From Colius striatus (taxonomy: Eukaryota > Chordata > Aves > Coliiformes > Coliidae): a stretch of 64,000 nt of DNA. Of this stretch, positions 22,901 through 41,460 are shown piece by piece (the first letter of the stretch is position 1; each line of letters starts with the position of its first letter). The notes under the pieces are model-generated. The model was given only the letters and a program-made list of their open reading frames with translations, made no database searches and had not been told where the DNA came from. Location of the stretch: NCBI RefSeq assembly GCF_028858725.1, contig NC_084771.1, positions 2,818,915 through 2,882,914 of the forward strand, read 5' to 3'. A program made the translations under genes and the position numbers.

Positions 22901-24919
22901 GGAAAGAAAGAATGGTACCAGCCCTGAGACAGTGAATACAGTGGGGATGCCCATCAGCAACCAGCAGCTTTTGCAAGGTAGTGATTCCCTTCAGATGGGA
23001 TGGGAAGCACTGCTGCTGCCTACAACTGAGGTGAGGGAAAGGCTGCTGCTTGCTGACTCCTATTCATGTTCATGTAAGGAAACTGTCGAACCTGCAGTGA
23101 GGATCCTTGCCATTACATCAATAAAGAGCGTTGTTTTTGGCTGGAGGGAAGGCTCTCCAGAGACCAGGGCTTGGCCTGGGCTTGTCACTGGTGGTTTTAT
23201 TCCTGGTATAAAATGTCAAGAGTTATTCTTCTGCCTCTTCTTTCTTTTGTGGTTTCAACCATGGGGCTTGTCAGTTGCTTCAAGAGCTAATTAAAGGCTG
23301 AAACTGAGCCAATGAGGCACCTTCGTCGTGCAGCAAATTCACTGCTTGGAAATATCCAATGGAACAAAGATGAAAAGCAAATATGGTAACACATGGTATT
23401 TCCAAGCTCCCTGAAAACCCACCACTCTTCAGGGACCAGCCTTCTAAGATAAAGATCACAGTTAGCATCCACAAATTTGGAGCCTTTCCCAATTCTCCAG
23501 CTTGAAACCAATTGCAGCAAACTCCCAAAGAGCACTCCCCCTGAAACACTCCTGGTCTTGCTTTGGGTTTGTTATTTACCAAACATTCTGCATGGTCTGA
23601 CCCTGCTGTTTCAGCACTGTTAGTCTGGCAGTGCTGGCTCAATGAATAAACTAAGAGCATGCTGTTTGTAGGACAAACTGAAGCTTTTGAGCCTCTGCTG
23701 CTTTTTTGACTGGGTCCAGTTCACCCAATTGCCCATGGCTGTGTGAATTATGACTTAGTGCTGATTTGCACCATCCCTTAATGGGATATGGTTGCTTTGA
23801 GGACCTGTTCTGATGGTTTGTTCATGCCAGGGACCTGGGAAAGGCTTCTCTCCTCTCTAGAGGCCAGATTAGCACTATTCACTCATGAAGGAATTGGAAG
23901 CCCATCAATTGGTGGCCTCTGGAGCTTTCTGCCACGAGTCTGTTGCTCAGCCCACAGCTGCAAAAGCAAAACAGACAGAGTCCAAGAAACATGAGAGAGA
24001 GGCATTCGACACCCAGTGATGGCAGTGCTTCTCCATAAGGTCTCTCTTCTCCTGCTTTCACCTCCATACCAGGAAGATGATTGGCTCTCGTCTTCCCAAA
24101 AGCTGCTGCAATTCTTCCAGGTATTTGCACAGAGCCCCACAGCAGTTTTAGACAACATATTAAAATGCAAAGGAGAAAAAGATAAAGGCTCCAGAACCAA
24201 GAACAAAGCTGATTTTCAAAGGGCTTCCATACATACAACCAAGGAGCAGCATGCTACAGTGACTGAACAGCCGAGGTGCCATCAGTCAGGAGGAGGGGAC
24301 ACAAGCAGGGGCAGCACTGGCTGGCGGGAAGGAAGCTGCCAGAGAGGCTCATCCCAAGTGAGAAGGGAAAATGTGTGTTGTGCCAGCCACTAATTTCCTG
24401 CCAGTTGCAATTTCTGATTGCTTGCTTCCCACCCACCCTCTTTGCCCGAGCTCGCAAAGCAGCAGCTGTGGGCAGCAGCATGAGTATTACTCCCCCACCA
24501 TCACGGCACCATGCCTGAGTAGAACCGGCCTCATGGGCAAGGCTGGCATCCCATGGCTTATCTGGGTCTGTGTGGCATGCTTAGCAATGTGGAGCAGGGC
24601 ATTTATGGGCTGGAGGGAGTAGAGCACTGGTGGAGCAAGACCAAAACATGCAGCATTCACATTGGCAAGCTGTCATGCAGAGGGACAGAAGTGAGCAGTC
24701 ATGCCATGGTCCAGCTAAGCACAGCAGCCAAGCCCTTCCTCCCTTGACCCTCAAGAACTGCTCCAGTCAAGACCTGAGCTGGGGACCCCAGTAAGTAGCA
24801 TCCAGCCTCCCCGAGTGCTGCCGGGCTGCATGTTACCCACTCCCGGCCCCAGCTCAGCTCTCTCCTGGAGCATTTCTTCACCGTGCCCTCCTCCCCCCGG
24901 CCTTGGCCACGGGGCTGAC

Positions 24920-25131
24920 CTTCATCTCCTGGGCCTCCAGCACCTTCTTGCCATCCCAAGCCCAGCTGCGCTTCGTGAAGTAGTTGACGGTGGCGAATTC
25001 GATCAGCGCAGAAAACACAAAGGCATAACAGACGGCTATGAACCAGTCCATGGCCGTCGCGTACGCCACCTTGGGTAAGGAGTTTCTTGCGCTGATGCTT
25101 AGCGTGGTCATGGTGAGGACGGTGGTGACAC
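24920..25131 (-). CDS. GABRA3: GABRA3 coding exon, 212 bp (M2, M3, RNA-editing site)
   Basis: Encodes most of pore-lining M2 ([20 protein letters not shown]), the M2-M3 linker, M3 ([20 protein letters not shown] onward) and the start of the cytoplasmic loop to EAQEMK. Acceptor TTTCCACAG. The donor is AAG|GTCAGC, weaker than its neighbours but placed exactly where the alpha-3 alignment needs it, since the next exon resumes with KKEP. Isoleucine at encoded residue 255 is ATA and is the known I/M recoding position of alpha-3. If the donor were skipped, the frame stays open for about 15 more codons before a stop, which would truncate the protein in the loop. A sense CR1 tail ends about 62 bp upstream of the acceptor. 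Confidence 0.96.
25022..25067 (-). promoter_or_regulatory. GABRA3: A-to-I RNA editing hairpin (alpha-3 I/M site)
   Basis: Reading the minus strand from 25067, the first 22 bases fold back on bases 25022 to 25043. The stem has six pairs, a three-base internal mismatch, six pairs, one A-C mismatch, then at least four more pairs closing a short loop. The mismatched adenosine is at 25037, the third base of the ATA isoleucine codon 25037..25039, opposite C at 25052. Inosine there would read as ATG, methionine. This is the architecture described for the intra-exonic GABRA3 substrate of ADAR1/ADAR2, where an A-C mismatch favours editing. The hairpin is seen directly; that it is edited in this species is inferred from conservation in other vertebrates. 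Confidence 0.85.
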
Positions 25132-25192
25132 CTGTGGAAACACAGCAGGAGGAAAGGGTAGTGGGAGACTACACACCATGGCACACCTGGAC

Positions 25193-25615
25193 AGAATCAC
25201 AGCCTCACTGAATGGGGAGAGGGGGTTGGAAGGGACCTCTAGAGATCATCCAACACAGCTCCTTGCTAAAGCAGGTTCCACTCGATCAGGTCACACAGGA
25301 ACATGTCCATGAGCCTTCTGAAGTCCTCCAGAGAAGGTGATTCTGGAATCTCCCTGGCAGCCTGTGCCAGGGCTCCCTCACTCTCACAGCAAAGAAGGTT
25401 TCCCTTGTGTTGAAGCCAAACTTTGTGTGTTCCAGCTTGTGCCCCTTACCCCTTGCCCTGTCACTGGGCACTGCAGAAAAAACAACTGGCCCCATCCTCT
25501 TGACGCTGCCCTTTAGGTATTTATAAGTGTTGATAAGGTCTCCCCTCAGTCTTCTCCAGGCTGAGCAGCCCCAGGTCTCACAGCCTTCCATTTTGGTAGC
25601 CCTGTGCTGGAGGGC
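25193..25615 (-). repeat. CR1 LINE fragment next to M3-exon acceptor
   Basis: Minus orientation. The plus strand runs GGGTTGGAAGGGACCTCTAG, GATCAGGTCACACAGGAACA, GTTCCAGCTTGTGCCCCTTA and GTCTCCCCTCAGTCTTCTCC. Its 3' end is only about 62 bp from the acceptor of exon 24920..25131, in sense with the gene, so little of the ancestral intron end remains between them. Confidence 0.93.
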
Positions 25616-25667
25616 TGTAATTCACACTGCAATTAAGGAGTCTTATCCAGCACAAGTCCGTGGTGCA

Positions 25668-25790
25668 ACCCATAGAACAACAAAACAGTCCAAGTTGGAA
25701 GGGAAGTCAACGTGTTCAACCCCTGCTCAAATCAAGGCCAACTGCAGCCTGCTCAGGACCTTTGGAATATCTCCAGTTCATATAATCAAT
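25668..25790 (-). repeat. Old CR1 scrap
   Basis: CCATAGAACAACAAAACAGTCCAAG continues TTGGAAGGGAAGTCAACGTG, then TTCAACCCCTGCTCAAATCA, a diverged CR1 tail in minus orientation immediately beyond the previous fragment. It may be the older element into which or next to which the younger one inserted. The left boundary is uncertain. Confidence 0.6.
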
Positions 25791-26699
25791 GGCAAACAGC
25801 TGCAGCAGGATGAGATTAAGCTTCCCCAAACTCCATCACCTGGGACCTCTGCTCACTGCAGAGGAGTCTTAGCTCACAGGTAGGCACCTGCATTTAATTC
25901 CTCATCTGCTAGCAGGGGAAACTGTGATGCCAGACCCAGCTCCCTAGCATAGAATATGCCATGGAGAAGCCTCTGGTTGCTTTTTGCAGAGAAATAAAAC
26001 CCATAACAGTAAAAAACCCACAGCTTTGGGAAGCTTCACGGAGGGCCAGAAGCTGCCCACTTGTACAAAGAGGCTGTCTGAGGGTTGGAAATAGTGTCTC
26101 ATGCCCTGCATGAACGGACACCTGGGACCCTGGGTCCTGCCAGCATGGTCACAAAGAGTCCTTTTAAAAAGTGATCTGCTGCAAAACAACTCTTAAAGCT
26201 TTTTGTTTCCTTAAAGCAAGCGAGCACTGCTATCCATTTCCCCCAATAATGTGCTTTTCAATTAAAAACACATTAAACACATTACAAAGGTATTGACTAA
26301 TTTGCACTTCCCTTAAGCCATACTCCTGGTAACTGAAGAGTTTCCATGATATTGTTGACAATGTTTTCTGAGGGGCAAAATACATTGAGGGGGTGGGAAG
26401 GGAATAAACAATTGGAGTTGTTCTTATTTGCTGAACAGGGAAGCCAGGCAATTTGGGTGCAAAGACATTTGTCACAAAGGTAGGCTTTCAGTTTTCAGTT
26501 GGCTCTCTTCAGCTCAATGTGAGCTGCTGCTTGAGGAAATCTGTCTGCAAATCTCAGGATAACACAGGAGGGAATGAGAAATCCTGAGAGAAGGGCTCAG
26601 CCCAGGGTTGGGAGTGCAGAGATCCTCCAGCACAGACACAGATGTAAGAGCCCATCTCAGGCGTGGGCAGACACGGGGGTCTGGGTGTGCACTCTGTGG

Positions 26700-26965
26700 G
26701 GTTCAGCCCAATGACAGCACAAGGGCAACAGGCACAAGCTGGAACAGAAGAGGTTCCAAAGAGACACAAGGATAAACCTGTTCGCTGCTGAGGTGAGGGA
26801 GCACTGGCAGGGGCTGCCCAGATGGGCTGTGGAGGCTCCTTCTCTGGAGACATTCCAACCCAGCTGGTTCCTGTGTGCCCTGCTCTAGGTGGTGCTGCCC
26901 TGGCAGGGGGGTTGCACTGGCTGAGCTTTCCAGGCCCCTTCCAGCCCTTGAGACTCTGTGATTCA
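26700..26965 (+). repeat. Young CR1 LINE 3' fragment
   Basis: Plus orientation, antisense to GABRA3. Contains GGGCTGCCCAGATGGGCTGT, GACATTCCAACCCAGCTGGT and GGTGGTGCTGCCCTGGCAGG, and ends TTGAGACTCTGTGATTCAG. In the last 170 bases it differs from the copy at 2640..2815 at about two positions, indicating recent activity of this subfamily. Confidence 0.93.
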
Positions 26966-27700
26966 GTTGCAAGTGATTCAGAGATGAGTGAGGGAAGTTC
27001 TTTGCTGACTCTGTATGCCTGAGCTGGGCCTGTTTCCCACAGCATTTCTGTCTGACCCCCCTCTTTTCCATTCTGTTGGATGGAAACACCCAAAAGTGGG
27101 TGCTAAGGGCCCATATCTCCTCTTCTTCACTGTCACCATTGTTCAGTACAGCTCTTGCAGTCTGGATTGTGCAAACCAGTTTGGCCATACTCACCACCCA
27201 GTTCCCCAAAGCTGCTCTCCACCTTGGGGGTCATGGCAGGTTTTGCCTCAGCAGGGAAGGGAAGGCAGCCCAGTGCTCATGGGGAGAAGCTGACCTCAGC
27301 TCTATGTTTTAAAGCTTGTCCATTGCCTACATTTCACAAGCCCCAGTGAACACAAAACCCCATAAGGATTCCCTTTAGTTCATTTAGGAGGCTGCAGAGG
27401 CACTCATCACCCTCCCTGGGTCCCATTCCAGTCCATAGCACGGCAGCAAGGGCCAGACCTGCAGAGAGGGTCCAGAATGCAGCACATCAACCTTGCTGGG
27501 TTTGTAGGAGCATTTCTGTCATCACCCTTGCTACAGAGAAAGCTCCTCATGATGCACACTACTTTCTGTCTTACTGAAAGCCAGGAGCAGGTGGTACCCT
27601 ATATTCCCTTTCTGCTTGGTGATTTCTGTTGAGCAGGACGTGCTGGGCACTGTTGTTTCCAGGAAACACAATCCTGCAGCATCACACCTGGTCTGTGAGT

Positions 27701-27718
27701 GTGTATGTGTGTGTGTGT
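27701..27718. repeat. GT microsatellite
   Basis: Imperfect GT run, GTGTATGTGTGTGTGTGT, in the intron upstream of the M3 exon. Short, with no evidence of function. Confidence 0.8.
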
Positions 27719-28222
27719 AGATCCTGCACTAAAGGTCTCAGCAGGAAAGCACGAGGCAATTCCCTTATTAAATGTTTGCAGAAAGCTATTAATATATGTG
27801 CAATGACAAGCTGACACTTTGCCTCAGAGAGGGGATCTGAAACCAGCTGAACAAAATCATAACAATATATTTACTGTGCAGTTATGGTGCCTCAGCCCAG
27901 GAACCTGCACTGCAGAGCTCTGACCAGGGGCACATTAGCAATTTCAAAGGTAGAGCTTTAAATGCCTCCCTGTGTACTTATCCTCTCCACAACTCAAAAG
28001 CCAATATAGATAAGCAGACACAGCCAAATGCATATAATGAGATGATCAATACCTTGATTACTGTTAATATTTATGGCTTGGCTTGTAGCAGAAACACGCT
28101 CAGGAGTATTTTTGCAGTCATTCAGTGGAAGCAGAGGCACTGGGAAGAGCTACTCTGGGAAATGGCCAGCAGCTTCACTGATGCCAGTCGAGGCCTGGAG
28201 GAGACCAGTCTATGTCTTGTCA

Positions 28223-30134
<1,912 letters not shown>

Positions 30135-30278
30135 CTGTGCTGGATCGAACCATCTCCGTCCCAACCACGTGGCCCAGCAGGTCGTACTGGTTCAGGCGAG
30201 ATCCACCCTTTGCTACTTCCACTGATTTGTCCTTCCCCAGTGTCCAGGTGTAGATCACCTCTGTTTTTGTGTAGGCAT
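30135..30278 (-). CDS. GABRA3: GABRA3 coding exon, 144 bp (loops F and C region)
   Basis: Completes the Tyr codon and encodes 47 full residues, from [20 protein letters not shown] through [17 protein letters not shown] to VRSST, ending with one base of a Gly codon. Acceptor CTTCCACAG, donor CACAG|GTACTTG. The [13 protein letters not shown] run and RSSTG at the loop C base are typical of alpha subunits of the alpha-1/2/3/5 type. From memory, the variable stretch KSVEVA followed by [11 protein letters not shown] is the form found in alpha-3 and closely related subunits. Length and phases agree with the family. No CR1 lies near either splice site; the next intron (28432..30134) is the shortest in the window. 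Confidence 0.95.
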
Positions 30279-34849
<4,571 letters not shown>

Positions 34850-37565
34850 CTATGGAGACAACAGCAGGCAGAACAGATCTGGCAACCTTTCCCTTTGTAT
34901 CAGCTCAACCCTATTGGCTGAGTTCATCCTTATACACTCAGCACAGAGAGTCTGCCAAAGCCCAGGACTTCTGTTTGCTCATGCACAACACACAAAGAGC
35001 TCCCTGATGCCTGGGGACAGGGGATATCTTATGGACTGTGCTGGAAAGTAGAGGCAAAGGGCTTCCAGGGAACACAACATGTTCTTCCCAGCGCTCTGGG
35101 AGGAGCTGAGGGCTGGTAGTGAGGAAGCCACAGTGTTTGCTGAACAAAGTCAGCCAGAGCCATGGGGTCACAGCTGCTTCTCTGGGGTACAACACACCCC
35201 TGTGCACATGGGGCACCTCATCCCACCTCCCCAGCCCTTCTCCTGCTGGTGCCACTGCAGAGGATGCTGCAGCAGATGCAGAACTGCCTCTCCTGGGGCT
35301 GTTGTAGGACAACTTGTGAGCTTGACTTGTTCATCAAAACCCAGTGAAGACACCTCATCAGGAAGCAGTTCTCTGAGGGAGGCAGCAGTGTCCTGCAGAA
35401 CACAGGGCCAGGCATAAAAGGATCTGTCATGAAAGGCTCTACAAAAGGTAGCTCTAAACTCATGTTCCTTCCTGAAGCACTGCAAAGCCTGCAGCCCAGG
35501 AGGGGCAGCCAGGACTGACAGCTTCCCAGGAGACCTCTCATACAATCTGCTCTGAAGGAACCATTGGTAGAAAAAAGGATCCTCTCCTGATGGCTCAGCA
35601 AAATACCAAATGAACCATGACAGGAGCAACAGGAGCACCCAAGGGCAAGCACCCAGACCTAAGGCTGAAGGGGGAAAACTCAGGTCAAGAGGCAGTTGGA
35701 AGCTCCTACTGAGGTGTTTTCCTTCATTGGAAAGAACATTCAAGTATGTCATTCTTCACAGAAAACAATGAGGCTTAGTCAAATGCAAAACAAACCCTGA
35801 AGAGAATAAAGGGTTCAGGTGTTGCTGCAAGCAAAGAAGCAAAACAAACCCAAGGGAAATACAAGGGGAGGTTATTCCTTCCAGGCCATAAAGAGGTCTG
35901 GTTTTCAAACTTGCCATGAGGCTTGGTCCTTCACAAATCCCTCTAGAAGGCCCTGTGGGGGAAACAAAGCAGAATCCCTGTGGCTTGGAGGTGCCAGGGT
36001 GTCCCTGAGGCTCTGGTGGTTGGTGGCAGATGCTGGTGTGCCAGGCAGACACGGAGTGGATTCCTGCCCAGGTGCTGCTGTGGGCTGTGAGAGCAGCCCA
36101 GGCTGTGCTGGGAACTCTCTGCTGGCTCTCAACGTTGCTCTGCCAGGTGAGGAAATGCACCTCATGATTTCAGACCCATGTCCAGTTTCATCTGTATCAT
36201 TTAGAGGGTGTAGGGAAGCTGCCATCCCAGTGAGACACAGGCAGAGGTGTCACATGAAGAAGTTGGGGAGCAGAGCTGGAAGCTGCTCTAAGTTTGATGG
36301 GGCAGGTCTGGGTGGCCAAAATCCTCCTGCATGGCCCCTGCAGCACTCACAGCAGGACTTGAAATCCCAGCTAACCCAGCCTTTGGGAGCATGTGGGAGG
36401 TGAGGAGGTGGCCCCTTTGCAGGGGCTGCTGGGGTCAGAGTGGCACCATGGGGAGTCTGTGCCTTGCTCTGGTACGAGCTGGCAAAGGAAAGCAGCGAGT
36501 GTCCTGCAAACCCTCTGAACACAGTGTTCCAGTGGCACCTCCCTGCTCCTCAATGCAACAGCAGCACAGCTGCATTTCTGCTGGTTTCCAGTGCCAGGCA
36601 GCACCATTCTGTCTCCACTGGGCACATGCACCTCACTGTGACCCCTAGAGACACCCCACAGGGGCAGAAAAACCCGCTAAAAGCAACTCCCACAGTTAGG
36701 ACAGGTTCAGTCCTGATAACCAGCTCGTGGCTATTCAGCAGCAGCAGGATGCCCTGTGGGGACTACTGGCTGCTGAGTCCCCATGCACTGCTGGGTCCCA
36801 GGGGCTCCCAGCCCAGCTGAGGCTGGTGCAATGCTCCACACCCTGGCAAGCTGCATCACGGTGGGTTTGTTGGGGCTGTGCAGGCTGACTCCACCTCCAG
36901 CAGATGAGGCCAGTGGAGAGAAGCACGAAACCTGGGTGGATTCAGAGCAAATCACACCTTGCTGTCACCTCCCAGCAGCCAGTGCTTACGGCTTCCATGG
37001 TTCAGAGGCTGTACCCAGGCAACTGAGTGCATCAGAAACCAAGGGCCTTTTCTACTGTGAACCTGACAGTCCTTTCTGAAGCCATGTACATGGGTAGTGA
37101 CTGCTATGTCCTGCAGTAAAATCATTGTGCTGACAAAGAGATGAACATGATGGTCTTGCTTGCATTATGTCTGGCTCGAGCTTGGCTTTCTCAGCCAACC
37201 AAGCAGCACTGTGTGGCCAGCATGACTTCACTGGAAACAAATGACCTTCTTCTGTCTTGCTGATCTCTTCTTCACTTCTGGTCTGCCTGTACCTGTTCTA
37301 CACGAGATAGAGCTACATGAGACAGAAGGAGATCTCACCTTTAGGACTTCAACCAAGTCTCATCAAAGTCAAGGGAGAGACTGGCAGTGACTGTGACACA
37401 CCTACAAGCACATTGTTGGAATGGTTTTCTTCTCAACATGCAAAGGCCACCACAAGCAAATGGCTCATTTGCCCTGATGCCTCTCTTTCATCATCTGAAC
37501 AAAGATTAGGGTTCCAAGGAGCAGGTATGAAAACCTGGAAGCAAGGTGCAGACTCAACAGCCTTT

Positions 37566-37800
37566 CATGGAATCCCAGAATCACAGAGTCTCAAGGGCTG
37601 GAAGAGATCTCAAAAGCTCATCCAGTGCAACTCCCCTGCCAGAGCAGCACCACCTAGAGTGGGGCACACAGGAACTCATCCAGCTGGGTTTGTCTCCAGG
37701 GAAGGAGCCTCCACAGCCCATCTGGGCAGCCCCTGTCAGTGCTCCCTCACCCTCACACTGAAGAAGTTTCTCCCTGTGCCTTTGCTCCTCCTGATGTGTT
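37566..37800 (-). repeat. CR1 LINE 3' fragment
   Basis: Minus orientation: ATGGAATCCCAGAATCACAG, AGTGCAACTCCCCTGCCAGA, GCAGCACCACCTAGAGTGGG, then CAGCCCATCTGGGCAGCCCC. Belongs to the same subfamily as the copies at 2180, 26700, 39296 and 50530. The 5' end, near TTTCTTTGG, is approximate. Confidence 0.92.
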
Positions 37801-39295
37801 TCTTTGGTAAAGTTTTCTTCTGTCAGCTCAAAATTCACTGGGGGAGCTTCATGGCTGTTTGTCAAGCATGTCTGCATGCATCTTACCATTTGATTCTTTC
37901 TCTGTTTCCTTTCCAACTTCTTTTTGCTTCTAAAATTGATCACTGTCGCTTGTCTAAAGGAAACATCGATGTACCTCCCCTGTCTCCCTCAGTGGGCCAC
38001 ACAAGGCTTCCTTTTTACCTTCCTATTCTTTCATTGGCTTCACCAGCTATTGTTTCAAAAGGCTCTTTTCCAGGTATTCTCTAAGTTGGCTTTTCCAAAG
38101 CACCTCTCCTCTGACTGGTGCTTTCCCTCTGTTGCATCCTGAACAGAAGAACAGAAAAGCCTTTCTCATCCACTGGACTGTCTGCAAGTCTTGGCTGTGA
38201 CCAACAGCTGCTATGAAAAAGGCTGAACCACTCAAAGGACCACAGACAGGAGGTCTGGTGCTTGAATGCTATTTAGAGCAGATAGAAAGAGCCTCAGAGC
38301 AGGCCAGAATGGCAGCAGAGACCAGCTGGGACCAGATTGCCCTTAGCCATACCCTCCTGCCCTCTCCAGACCACGGCCAACTTACACTCTTAGCAAGTGT
38401 TGTCAAGGGAAGGAGACATCTTTATATGGATGCTGCATGCTTCCACAGCTGTGTGAGAATGCAGCAGTCACATTTGTAATCTAAAAGGTGCTTTATCACC
38501 CCAGCCAGTAAACAACACCACAATAAATCCATCAACAAGCCACTGAAAAAGCAACCTCATCCCCCACTTCTCCGCCTCCAGCTGAAGGAGGTTGGAAGTC
38601 TCCTGAAATTAAATCCAAACCAAAACATCACCTCATTCTAGGCAAGATGAGTCTGGTTCAGCTATTCCAGCCAGCCTGAAGTCAGCATGTGCCCAGATAA
38701 ACGTGCTTCCCTGATGAAGGGGGAAGCAGTAGAGGCATCTTCCCTCCCAGGTGTTCTCCCTTGCCCCGACGCACGCCGGGGTGTGCTCGCTGCCCCACAC
38801 ACTCTCCCCATGACCAGACTGCAGGCACTGCTGCTCACTCCTGCACATCCTTCTGCCCCCTCCTCATCCCTCAGCTGTCTTTCACCCTCCTCCTGAAGCC
38901 TCTCTTGCACACACTCATCCTTCAGGGGGCTAATTAGCAGAGGTATTTAGCAGAGCTGTGGAATCAATCATGACTGAGGAGAGTGCCCACTTCCCCATCG
39001 ACTCCTCGTCCCACTGGCCTTCCCTGACACCTCCTGTTGCTGGTGGAGGACTCCTCAGCACCATCTGCTTTGCCTAATAAAATGTCAACATCTCAAACTA
39101 AGAGGAATACCTCCTGCTTGCCAGATACTTACCACTGCTTCTGCAGCATCTGGGTTAAAGAGCCTATTGCAAAAATTCTCCTCTCTGCCCCTTCCCCTGT
39201 GCAAAGGGACTTATGGCCAGCTTGTCACAGAGGTTTGCTTCACTGCTTCAATGCCTTTCAGCTCCACAAATCTGAGCCCTGAAATGACATTCTAA

Positions 39296-39597
39296 ATCAT
39301 AGAATCACAGAATGTTGAGGGTTGGAAGGGGCCTGCAGAGCTCACTCAGTGCAACCCCCCAGCCAGGGCAGCACCACCTAGAGCAGGGCACACAGGAACC
39401 AGCTGGGCTGGAATGTCTCCAGAGAAGGAGCCTCCACAGCCCATCTGGGCAGCCCCTGCCAGTGCTCCCTCACCTCAACAGGGAACAACTTTGTCCTTGT
39501 GTGTCTTTGGAACCTCTTCTGTTGCAGCTTGTTGCCCCTTGTCCTGTCACTGGCCATCCCTGAGCACAGCCTGGCTCCAGCCCCCTGACACAAGGAT
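39296..39597 (-). repeat. Young CR1 LINE 3' fragment
   Basis: Minus orientation: ATCATAGAATCACAGAATGT, GGTTGGAAGGGGCCTGCAGA, CAGCACCACCTAGAGCAGGG, GTTGCCCCTTGTCCTGTCAC. Reverse complement of the subfamily seen at 50530..50812, with very high similarity by eye. Confidence 0.93.
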
Positions 39598-40774
39598 GTG
39601 AAAATCCACCAAGCTACCAGCAATCACACGATCCAGCTGTTGTATCCTTTGGCTCATCTGTCCCAGGCACCAGCAATAACTTATTCTGAACTGTCTTGAA
39701 ATGAGACCCCAGACTCCTCGTGCTTTCTCTTCACTTTGCTGCCACAACGGCACCAAAACTGGAACATCCAGGAGAGAAACCATGTGGTCTTTTTATTCCT
39801 CTTTAAAGTCAGGGGAAGTGCTTTGAACTGCTCAACACAATGGCAAGAAGTGTGAATCAGGCTAAACATACCTCTGGCAGGGCTGACTGTACAACAAACC
39901 ACTTGAGCTCGGTTCTCATGGTTACCAGGAGCTTAGCAAAGCCTTTGATGTGTCATTAGAGCCCCTGTCGTTACCTGCGTCGTGCTGCAGGATGAGCCAC
40001 AGCCTCAGCCCCATCGCTGGGACGCAAATGTAATAATCCCTTGGTGTATGTGTGGTACAAAAACATGACAGCACCCTGCACAGCAGAAGTGATTTTGTTT
40101 ATGCCAGGGATATTGCTTGAGTTTTGTCCTGGTTTCTCCTCTAGGAGATTCATTAAGAAGCACAGTCAAGCCGAAGAGTGTTTACGGTTTAGGCTGCGTG
40201 AGAATCTAGGTTAGGTTTAATTGCTGGGGTTTGAGCTTGAAAGCCAAATTGCTTCTAGGATCCTTGTGCTGGATCTGAAAGTGCTGAATTCACTTTGCAT
40301 CCTTCCCCAGCCCCTGGAGATTTCAGCCCATGATGGCAGAAATGCAGCGAGATAAGGGGCTCTCTGAAGACTTCTCTCTCCTGGGATGGCTTCCTGACAA
40401 AAGTCTACCTGCACAAAACCAAGCCTGCAAAATGCAAGCTTCCAGAATCTGCAGGGCAGAGAAAAGCAAGCTGTACAAATCTCATCTCTTCCTCTGCCTG
40501 TGTGTTTAGCAGTCTAGTTTGTGTCTGCTTGGATCCATCAATGCTGTTGTCTAGCCCTGATGTGGGATGCAGCCAAATGGCTGCCAGTGGCTACTACCCA
40601 GAGGAGCTGGTGCTGGGATGTCCCAGATGCTGCTCTTGCAGAAGGGAGACTGATGGCTGCACCTCCATTGCATGGCTCCAGCCTACAGCTCTCACAAGTT
40701 GCCCAGTGGCTGAAAAAAACCAAACAGTAAAGCCAACCAGCTTGAGAACTGAGCAGAGAAGAAGCTCCTGCACA

Positions 40775-41460
40775 GGCTGGAGGGTTGGGCAGGGAGAAAT
40801 CCAATGAAATCCAACAAGGGCAAGTGGAGAGTGTTCCATCTGGGAAAGAATAAACCCATGGACCAGCACAGGCTGGGGAATGAACTCTTAGAGAGTAGGA
40901 CAGGGGAAAGGGAGTTGGGGGTGCTGGTGGGCAGCAGGATGAGCAGGAGCCAGTGATGTGCCCTCGTGGGCAAGAAGCCAATGGCATCCTGGGGTGGGTT
41001 AGAAGGGCTTTGGGCAGTAGGGCGAGGGAGGTTCTGCTCTCCCTCTGCTCTGCCCTGCTGAAGCCTCATCTGCAGTCCTGTGTCCAGTTCTGGGCTCCCC
41101 AGACTGAGGGGGGTTCTCATTAATACAAGTATTTAAAAACTGTTTGTGAAGGGGATGGGGCAGCACTTTTTTCTGTTGTACCCAGTGACAGGACAAGGGG
41201 TGATGGACAAAAACTGGAACACAACAAGTTCCACTTAAACACAAGGAAAAACTCTCTCAGTGCTGAGGTGAGGGAGCCCTGGCCCAGGCTGCCCAGGGAG
41301 GGTGTGGAGGCTCCTGCTCTGGAGCTCTTCAAACCCCCCTGGACATGTTCCTGTGTGACCTGATCTAGGTGGGAGCTGCTTGAGCAGGGGAGTTGGACTC
41401 GATGTGACCTTTAGAGGTCCCTTCCAAACCTCACCATTCTGTGATTCTGGGATTCTGTAA
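40775..41460 (+). repeat. CR1 LINE fragment with internal joint
   Basis: Plus orientation. The 5' block GGGCAGGGAGAAATCCAATG and CAAGAAGCCAATGGCATCCT leads to CAGTTCTGGGCTCCCCAGAC (about 41104). After some 50 bases that look unrelated, it resumes at CCCAGTGACAGGACAAGGGG and runs to the tail CACCATTCTGTGATTCTGGG. A segment normally between these blocks is missing, or two separate insertions lie side by side. Confidence 0.9.

Larger units (their letters stand above)
16510..24919 (-). other. GABRA3: GABRA3 intron between M3 exon and terminal exon (8.4 kb)
   Basis: Bounded by donor GTCAGC at its 5' end and acceptor CCTCCCTAG at its 3' end. Contains three sense CR1 pieces (16649..16683, 17860..18140, 19357..19970). 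The rest, notably 20000 to 24700, is unique-looking with only short open frames. No nested gene or small RNA was recognised. Confidence 0.85.
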
